Source: UBA1794 sp964439955 (GTDB taxonomy: Bacteria; Bacteroidota; Bacteroidia; Bacteroidales; Bacteroidaceae). Taken from it: a DNA stretch of 64,000 nucleotides. Both the position numbers and the translations under genes were made by a program. Below are positions 58,805-64,000 of the stretch, in pieces. Below the pieces are notes generated by a model, which worked only from the letters and a program-made list of their open reading frames with translations, did no database searches and had not been told where the DNA came from. Location: contig CAYTPX010000006.1 in assembly GCA_964439955.1 (NCBI GenBank), positions 1-64,000 on the forward strand, read 5' to 3'. The number at the start of each line of letters is the position of its first letter. Position 1 is the stretch's first letter.

Positions 58805-59521
58805 ATGAAAAAGGTAGTCGTACTGACAGGTGCCGGCATCAGCGCCGAAAGCGGGATTTCCACGTTTCGCGGAGCCGGAGGGCTATGGAATGATTATCCG
58901 GTGGAGCAGGTGGCCACGCCGGAAGGCTATGCGCGCAACCCGGAGCTTGTGATCCGTTTCTACAACGAGCGGCGGCGCCAGTTGCTGGAAGTACAGCCCA
59001 ATGAAGCCCACCGCATATTGGCCGAGATGGAACGGGACTACGGCGACGTGGCGGTTATCACGCAAAATGTGGATGACCTGCATGAGCGGGCTGGAAGCAG
59101 GCATGTCGTCCACCTCCACGGGGAACTGCTCAAGGTGACTTCTTCGCGGGACCCGAACAATCCGGCTTGCATCCGGACGTTGAGGCCGGAGGATTTCGAA
59201 GTGAAGGTCGGCGACCTTGCTGCCGACGGCTCGCAGCTCCGGCCTTTCATCGTATGGTTCGGCGAGCCGGTCCCCCGCATCGACGAGGCCGCCGCGTTGG
59301 CCTCTTCAGCCGATGTATTCATTGTTGTCGGCACTTCCTTGGCTGTCTACCCCGCGGCGGGGCTGTTGCAATACGTCCCGGCTGGGTCGCCGATCTTCCT
59401 TATCGACCCGGAAGAAGTGGCTGTCCCGGGTCGCCGGGCGGTTCATTTCATCCGTAAAGGGGCCTCCGAGGGTATGAAAGAATTGAGGGAATTGCTGGTA
59501 ACCCAAAAGATATTGCCATGA
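58805..59521 (+). CDS. Sirtuin-type NAD-dependent protein deacylase without zinc cysteines
   Basis: A 238-residue class III-type sirtuin: GAGISAESGISTFRGAGG (NAD loop), a Tyr/Arg pair in RFYNERRRQ that usually marks desuccinylase or demalonylase activity, TQNVDDLHERAGS, the catalytic HLHGE near 99 and VGTSLAVYPAAGL. Between HLHGE and LRPFIVWFGE, where zinc-binding CxxC pairs normally stand, only a single Cys remains (NNPACIRTL). This zinc-less form is seen in other Bacteroidales. The stop overlaps the start of the next gene by four bases. Confidence 0.9.
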   Translation: MKKVVVLTGAGISAESGISTFRGAGGLWNDYPVEQVATPEGYARNPELVIRFYNERRRQLLEVQPNEAHRILAEMERDYGDVAVITQNVDDLHERAGSRHVVHLHGELLKVTSSRDPNNPACIRTLRPEDFEVKVGDLAADGSQLRPFIVWFGEPVPRIDEAAALASSADVFIVVGTSLAVYPAAGLLQYVPAGSPIFLIDPEEVAVPGRRAVHFIRKGASEGMKELRELLVTQKILP

Positions 59522-61197
59522 AACAGACAGTAACCATCTACTGCAAAAACAACGGGCAGACGAAAGATTTCCCCTTCGGGGTCACTCTTCGCGAGATATA
59601 TAACGGGTTAGGAGTGCAATTGCCTTACCCGGTGGCCAATGCACGGGTGAATAATCGCTCGGAAGGTCTTGGTTTCCGTGTATTCAACAATAAGGATGTA
59701 GAATTCATGGATGTCTCTACCCATTCGGGCATGCGCACTTACGTGCGTTCGCTGTGCTTTGTCCTGTGTAAGGCTGTGCATGATGTCTTCCCGGATGGGA
59801 AAATCCTGTTGGAGCATCCCGTTTCGAACGGTTATTATGGTACGCTCGAGTTAGGACATCCAATGGGATTTGACGATATCGAGTCTATCAAGAAGAGGAT
59901 GGCGCAGCTTATAGCGGAGAGGCATCCCATCCGCCGCGTCGAGTGCCGCACGGAAGAAGCAGTCGAGCTGTTCCGTCGGCAAAAGATGGAAGACAAAATC
60001 CAGTTGCTGGAGACGTTCGGCTCCATCTATACTACCTATTATAAGTTGGGCAACGACGATTATGTAGATTATTTCTATGGCCCCATGCTCCAAAATACGG
60101 GCGAATTGTTTTTGTTCGACCTTGTGAAGTTCTACGACGGCTTCCTTTTGCGCGTTCCGGAATACAAGAATCCGCAAAGGCTGGGCAAGCTTGTAAAACA
60201 GGAGAAGATGTGGTATGCCTTTCGCGAGTACCTTTCTTGGCAGAAGATAATGAACCTGAGCAATGTGGGCGACCTTAATATGGTTTGCCAAGGCGGCCAT
60301 GCCAAACAGCTCATCTATATTGCCGAGGCGTTGCAGGAGAAACGGATCGTTCAGATAGCGGATATGATTTATGACCGCGTCACGGGTGAATGCCCCTTGC
60401 GGGTCATTTTGATTTCCGGCCCCTCCTCTTCGGGAAAGACTACCTTCAGCAAGCGCCTTTCCGTGCAACTCTTGGCAAACGGCCTGAAGCCTTATCCCGT
60501 GTCGTTGGATAATTACTTTGTAGAACGCGAGCGTACCCCACGCAACGAGGCCGGGGAATACGATTATGAGTCTTTGTACGCTTTGGATTTGGATTTGTTC
60601 AATCGCCACCTCCGCGCCTTGCTTTCCGGAGAAACAGTGGATTTGCCCACGTACAACTTCGTGAACGGAATGCGGGAGTATCGGGGGGAACAACTGAAAC
60701 TCACGGATAAAATGGTGTTGATTCTGGAAGGAATCCACGCTTTAAACCCGGATTTGACTCCTTGCATCCCCGAAGACCGGAAATTCAAAATATATGTTTC
60801 CGCATTGACTACCATGTCGCTCGACGACCACAATTGGATTCCGACCACTGATACGCGCCTTTTGCGCCGTATCATCCGGGATTACAACTACCGCGGCTGT
60901 TCGGCTTTGGAGACCATAGCCCGCTGGCCTGGTGTCAGAGCAGGCGAGGAGAAATGGATTTTCCCCTATCAGGAGAATGCGGATGTCATGTTTAATTCTG
61001 CCCTGCTTTTCGAGTTTGCCGTCTTGCGGCGCTATGCGGAACCCATGCTGATGACCGTCCCGCAGAACCTGCCCCAGTACGCCGAAGCCTCCCGGCTTTT
61101 GAATTTTCTCCACTATTTCGTTCCCATCGGAGAGCATGAGCTTCCGCGCACTTCCCTTATGCGCGAATTTGTGGGCGGCAGCGCATTCGATTATTGA
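59518..61197 (+). CDS. Nucleoside kinase with TGS and threonyl-tRNA synthetase-like N-terminus
   Basis: A 559-residue protein. The N-terminal TGS domain (1-65; VTIYCKNNGQTKDFPFGVTL) and a ThrRS second-additional-domain-like region (70-230) are followed by a uridine kinase/phosphoribulokinase-type P-loop domain (290-500; LISGPSSSGKTTFSKRLS) with PVSLDNYFVERERTPRN and an ILEGIHALNPDL strand. It probably phosphorylates uridine or cytidine; the TGS part may have a regulatory role. ATGA overlap with the sirtuin gene suggests coupling. The ROK kinase gene follows after 54 bases. Confidence 0.87.
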   Translation: MKQTVTIYCKNNGQTKDFPFGVTLREIYNGLGVQLPYPVANARVNNRSEGLGFRVFNNKDVEFMDVSTHSGMRTYVRSLCFVLCKAVHDVFPDGKILLEHPVSNGYYGTLELGHPMGFDDIESIKKRMAQLIAERHPIRRVECRTEEAVELFRRQKMEDKIQLLETFGSIYTTYYKLGNDDYVDYFYGPMLQNTGELFLFDLVKFYDGFLLRVPEYKNPQRLGKLVKQEKMWYAFREYLSWQKIMNLSNVGDLNMVCQGGHAKQLIYIAEALQEKRIVQIADMIYDRVTGECPLRVILISGPSSSGKTTFSKRLSVQLLANGLKPYPVSLDNYFVERERTPRNEAGEYDYESLYALDLDLFNRHLRALLSGETVDLPTYNFVNGMREYRGEQLKLTDKMVLILEGIHALNPDLTPCIPEDRKFKIYVSALTTMSLDDHNWIPTTDTRLLRRIIRDYNYRGCSALETIARWPGVRAGEEKWIFPYQENADVMFNSALLFEFAVLRRYAEPMLMTVPQNLPQYAEASRLLNFLHYFVPIGEHELPRTSLMREFVGGSAFDY

Positions 61198-61251
61198 CGC
61201 GGGGCATCTTAAGACAAAAGTAATGGACTTTCAAGAATAGGAATATGTAGT

Positions 61252-62205
61252 ATGGAAACAAATTATGTATTGGGTATGGATATTGGCGGCACGAATTCCG
61301 TCTATGGCATCGTGGACGCACGTGGAACGGTGCTCAGCCGCGGTTCAATAAAGACAGCACTTTATCCGGAAGTGGAGGAGTATGTGCAGGCGGTTTGCGG
61401 CAATCTTGTGCCGATGATAGAGGCGGTAGGCGGAATGAGCCGCATCAAAGGGTTCGGGATCGATGCGCCGAACGGCAATTTCTATACCGGTAATATAGAG
61501 TTGGCTCCCAACCTTCCTTGGAAAGGCACGGTTCCTTTGGCTTCACTCTTTCAGGAACGGTTGGGAATCCCCGTGGTTTTGACCAATGACGCCAACGCCG
61601 CTGCCATCGGGGAGATGGCCTATGGCGTGGCGAAGGGGTTGAAAGACTTCATTATGATTACGCTCGGCACGGGAGTCGGCAGCGGAATCGTGGCAAACGG
61701 GCAGCTGGTGTACGGCCACGACGGCTTTGCTGGCGAGTTGGGGCACGTGATTGTCGAACGCGGCGGCCGTCTTTGCGGCTGTGGGCGCAAGGGATGCTTG
61801 GAGACCTATTGTTCTGCCACGGGCGTGGCCCGCACGGCACGTGAGCTGCTGTCGCAAGGCGGTGGGGAAAGTTTTTTACGGATGTTGCCTCCCGAGGCTG
61901 TCACTTCCAAAGAAGTGTACGAGGCCGCGTTGAAAGGCGATGCCTTGGCCTTGCAAATCTTTGAGCAGACTGGCACGATCCTGGGACGCGCTTTGGCCAA
62001 CTTCGTGGCTTTTTCCTCGCCCGAGGCTTTTGTCTTCTTCGGTGGGCTTGCCAAGGCCGGTGATTTCCTGTTTGCCCCTGCCCACAAGGCTATGGAGGAA
62101 AATCTGCTTCCTGTCTACCGCGGAAAAGTCCGTTTCCTGTTCTCGGCCATGCCCGACGCCGATGCGGCCATCCTTGGGGCCAGCGCTTTGGCTTGGGAAT
62201 TATAG
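61252..62205 (+). CDS. ROK-family sugar kinase, glucokinase-like
   Basis: A 317-residue sugar kinase of the ROK family. The N-terminal ATP motif (LGMDIGGTNSVYGIVDARG), the catalytic VVLTNDANAAAIGEMAYG (Asp base), TLGTGVGSGIVANG, and the zinc motif GHVIVERGGRLCGCGRKGCL near 164 are all present. Without an N-terminal helix-turn-helix it is a kinase, not a repressor; glucose is the most likely substrate. Likely in the same transcript as the nucleoside kinase. Confidence 0.92.
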   Translation: METNYVLGMDIGGTNSVYGIVDARGTVLSRGSIKTALYPEVEEYVQAVCGNLVPMIEAVGGMSRIKGFGIDAPNGNFYTGNIELAPNLPWKGTVPLASLFQERLGIPVVLTNDANAAAIGEMAYGVAKGLKDFIMITLGTGVGSGIVANGQLVYGHDGFAGELGHVIVERGGRLCGCGRKGCLETYCSATGVARTARELLSQGGGESFLRMLPPEAVTSKEVYEAALKGDALALQIFEQTGTILGRALANFVAFSSPEAFVFFGGLAKAGDFLFAPAHKAMEENLLPVYRGKVRFLFSAMPDADAAILGASALAWEL

Positions 62206-62382
62206 CCATCCGGCGTTTGGCTTCCCCCTTTCGCTTGTTGGCGGATGCGGAAAGCCGCTGTGGCATATAGGGGCTTCCTGTTGGCGTACTTGTACGCATT
62301 GGCGGGAAGCCTTTTTCTTGCCTTGTTCCAGACTGTCTTTTCTGTTCCCCTATCCGTTGCAGGGAAAATAGCCCTTGCCTTC

Positions 62383-62415
62383 TGTTGGGGAAAACAACGG
62401 TAGGCCTTACCTTTG
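62383..62415 (+). promoter_or_regulatory. Promoter of the EFR1-type gene
   Basis: TGTTG (62383-62387), 20 bases, TACCTTTG (62408-62415), about 27 bases before the ATG at 62443. Confidence 0.6.
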
Positions 62416-62442
62416 TGGCATTAACAAAAAGAATGTTTCCCT

Positions 62443-63231
62443 ATGCTTATCACAAATATCCATGCCGTTTATTTTAGCGCTACCCGCACCACGCAAAAAA
62501 TCGTAGACAGGATTGCCGGGCAAATCCGGGGGCAGCAGACCATTGTCTACGACATCTTCTGCGAAAGGCCGCTTGGCGAAGTCGTCTTGGGGGCTGCCGG
62601 TTCGTTGCTCATAGTGGGTGTCCCCGTATATGCCGGACGTGTGCCCGGAGTGGCTGTGGAGGCGCTCGGCAAGTTCAAGGGCTGCCAGACTCCGGCCATT
62701 CTCGTATGCGTATATGGTAACCGTGATTACGACGATGCGCTCTTGGAGCTGAAGGACGTGGTCGAGGCGAACGGTTTCAGGACGCTTGCCGCCGCCGCGT
62801 TCGTCGCCCAGCATTCCATCTTTCCCCAAGTGGCTTCCGGGCGTCCCGACGAAAGGGACTTCTCGGGAATCGATACCTTTTCCGGGCGTTGCGTAGAGAA
62901 GCTCGCCCGCCTTGCCGGAGGGACGCCTCTCCCGGAACTCCGGGTGCGGGGAAACCGGCCTTACAAGGAATCCCGGCGCGTGCCGCTCCATCCTGCGGGC
63001 GACGGGGCTACGTGTATCCGTTGCGGGGCTTGTGTGGCACAATGCCCGGTGGAGGCTATCCCCCGTGACACCCCCTATGCCACCGATGGGAAGAAGTGCA
63101 TCTCTTGTGGCCATTGTATCGTGCTTTGTCCGAGCCACTCCCGCCGTTACCGGGGATTGCTTTATAAAGTGGCGGGCTGGAAGTTTACGAAAGATAATTC
63201 CGGCAGGAGGGAACCCGAATATTTCATTTGA
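62443..63231 (+). CDS. EFR1-type ferredoxin with flavodoxin-like domain
   Basis: A 262-residue electron-transfer protein. The N-terminal flavodoxin-like domain (1-150; HAVYFSATRTTQKIVDRIAG, then LLIVGVPVYAGRVPG) precedes two 4Fe-4S clusters: CIRCGACVAQCP near 188 and CISCGHCIVLCPSHSRR near 217. EFR1 (EFR1-family ferrodoxin) proteins pass electrons between a flavin and iron-sulfur clusters; the partner is unknown. Transcribed from its own promoter. Confidence 0.88.
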   Translation: MLITNIHAVYFSATRTTQKIVDRIAGQIRGQQTIVYDIFCERPLGEVVLGAAGSLLIVGVPVYAGRVPGVAVEALGKFKGCQTPAILVCVYGNRDYDDALLELKDVVEANGFRTLAAAAFVAQHSIFPQVASGRPDERDFSGIDTFSGRCVEKLARLAGGTPLPELRVRGNRPYKESRRVPLHPAGDGATCIRCGACVAQCPVEAIPRDTPYATDGKKCISCGHCIVLCPSHSRRYRGLLYKVAGWKFTKDNSGRREPEYFI

Positions 63232-63251
63232 CGGGGATAAGATTTCCCCGT
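63231..63251 (+). terminator. Short hairpin after the EFR1-type gene
   Basis: ACGGGGA (63231-63237) pairs with TCCCCGT (63245-63251), followed by TTCTT. Weak. Confidence 0.35.
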
Positions 63252-63392
63252 TTCTTCCTTGGAAGCCCCTTCCGCCCGGGTGGGAAAAGGCCGGAGGATT
63301 CTTTTCGGGGGCAGGGGATTCACATCCGGAACTGGCGTTGCTGTTGCACGGCGAAGCGGTATCCTGCACGGCGCATCCCCGGAGGTTCACAA

Positions 63393-63953
63393 TTAGGGGA
63401 CTTCCCTTGTCTTTGTTTTCCCATTGGGGATTCCTAATTGGGCGCGGAAGCGTGCCACGCTCTCGGCTATCTCCTCGCGGCTTTCGAGGCGTGCGGCGGG
63501 GAAGACATGGCGTGCGCGGGAGTAGTAGGGCATGCGCGTTTCGAGGTTGCCGGCAATGAAGCCGCGGAGTTCCTCGTCGCTCTTCCCGGCCAGGACGGGG
63601 CGCTTGGAGCGGTTTGCGGCGAGCCTGCGGACGAGCACGTCGATGGGCACGTCGAGCAGGACGGTGTCCCCTTGCCGGTTCATGTAGTCCATGTTGTCGA
63701 AAAAGCAGGGTGTCCCGCCGCCGCAGGAGATGATGACGTCCTCGAACTCGCCCACTTCGTGGAGGACCTGCCGTTCAATTTGCCGGAATCCTTCTTCCCC
63801 GTGGCGGGCGAAAAGGCCGCTGATGGAGGAGTGGTGCCGCTGTTCGATGTAGAAGTCCATGTCGATGAACTCCAGCCCGAGGTCTCCGGCCAAGGCGCGG
63901 CCGAGGGTCGTTTTGCCCGCGCCCATGTACCCGATGAGGAAGATGCGTGTCAT
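63393..63953 (-). CDS. aroK: Shikimate kinase
   Basis: Phosphorylates shikimate for aromatic amino-acid synthesis. The 186-residue kinase has the P-loop IGYMGAGKTTLGRALA, the shikimate-binding FIDMDFYIEQ with Asp-x-Asp, FARHGEEGFRQIE, the VIISCGGGTP motif and the lid RSKRPVL. Its ATG overlaps the stop of an upstream gene (ATGA), so it is the downstream member of an operon cut by the window edge. aroC lies separately at 34896. Confidence 0.95.
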   Translation of the reverse strand: MTRIFLIGYMGAGKTTLGRALAGDLGLEFIDMDFYIEQRHHSSISGLFARHGEEGFRQIERQVLHEVGEFEDVIISCGGGTPCFFDNMDYMNRQGDTVLLDVPIDVLVRRLAANRSKRPVLAGKSDEELRGFIAGNLETRMPYYSRARHVFPAARLESREEIAESVARFRAQLGIPNGKTKTREVP

Positions 63954-64000
63954 GGCTGTTTCCCCTTGTGCCGGTTGGCCCGCTCGCGGCGGTAGTGGGC
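63950..64000 (-). CDS. C-terminal end of an unidentified gene
   Basis: Partial gene cut by the right edge. In the frame that ends TGA at 63952-63950 (inside the aroK ATGA overlap) the last residues are AHYRRERANRHKGKQP, a very basic tail. The protein cannot be identified from this. A DNA topoisomerase I gene often stands before aroK in Bacteroidales, so topA is one possibility. Confidence 0.45.
   Translation of the reverse strand, partial: AHYRRERANRHKGKQP

Noticed and set aside
1..64000. tRNA, rRNA, insertion sequences, riboswitches
   Set aside because: No cloverleaf, rRNA segment, transposase or known riboswitch core was seen in reading the window; a covariance-model search would be needed to exclude small RNAs.

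Overview
The window is a stretch of Bacteroidota chromosome, most likely order Bacteroidales with fairly high GC; I do not call a genus. The evidence is the many copies of the Bacteroides-type -7 promoter element TAnnTTTG (TATCTTTG, TACTTTTG, TACCTTTG and others) in front of genes, the near absence of Shine-Dalgarno sequences, two secreted proteins with type IX secretion (Por) C-terminal tails, and family members typical of this group: malic enzyme fused to a phosphotransacetylase domain, the 1233-residue one-piece PurL, RibBA, DUF4834, DUF4491, and DUF4369/TlpA proteins.

Layout. 1-515: the first 25 codons of a tyrosine recombinase running off the left edge, then an AT-rich stretch without a convincing gene, probably the end of an integrated element. 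516-11435: acyltransferase and a PEP-synthase-like ATP-grasp protein (minus), RlpA, malic enzyme (minus), thioesterase, two tandem TlpA-like thioredoxins and a DUF3298 protein. 11436-20597: a fasciclin lipoprotein, HIT protein and GreA (minus), a TlpA-like lipoprotein without CxxC (minus), PNPase and an Omp85-like protein. 20760-35975: PurL, UvrA, MltG, a small AT-rich porin-like protein, an LptF/G permease overlapping RibBA, an aminotransferase, a small acidic protein and AroC. 36288-45423: a T9SS cargo protein, a minus-strand group (epimerase, PAP2 protein, GH43), RNase R, a NimA-like flavoprotein and a glycine-zipper lipoprotein. 45535-53331: TrxA and DnaE (minus), then Psd, PssA, DUF4834, FolB, a DUF59 protein and LpxH. 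53466-64000: a minus-strand run Lrp, DUF4491, LD-carboxypeptidase, M28 peptidase, SufE; two FKBP isomerases; sirtuin, TGS-nucleoside kinase, ROK kinase, EFR1-type ferredoxin; AroK and the tail of another gene.

Most genes are housekeeping: envelope building (Psd, PssA, LptF/G, LpxH, MltG, RlpA, LD-carboxypeptidase, Omp85), RNA metabolism (PNPase, RNase R, GreA), replication and repair (DnaE, UvrA), aromatic, riboflavin, folate and purine synthesis (AroC, AroK, RibBA, FolB, PurL), and redox or folding (TrxA, TlpA-like proteins, FKBPs).

The most unusual feature is not a gene. At least 13 intergenic spots hold short arrays of a degenerate, self-complementary repeat with a strict 22-nt period (2 to 6 units each, no spacers). 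They lie just after stop codons, inside 5' leaders, between divergent promoters, and in one case are translated as the tail of a membrane protein. Some double as terminators. I do not know a described family that matches. Other points of interest: a terminator-like hairpin in the greA leader, two likely leaderless envelope genes, a sirtuin without its zinc cysteines, and a TlpA-like protein without its redox motif. No tRNA, rRNA, CRISPR array or complete insertion sequence was seen.
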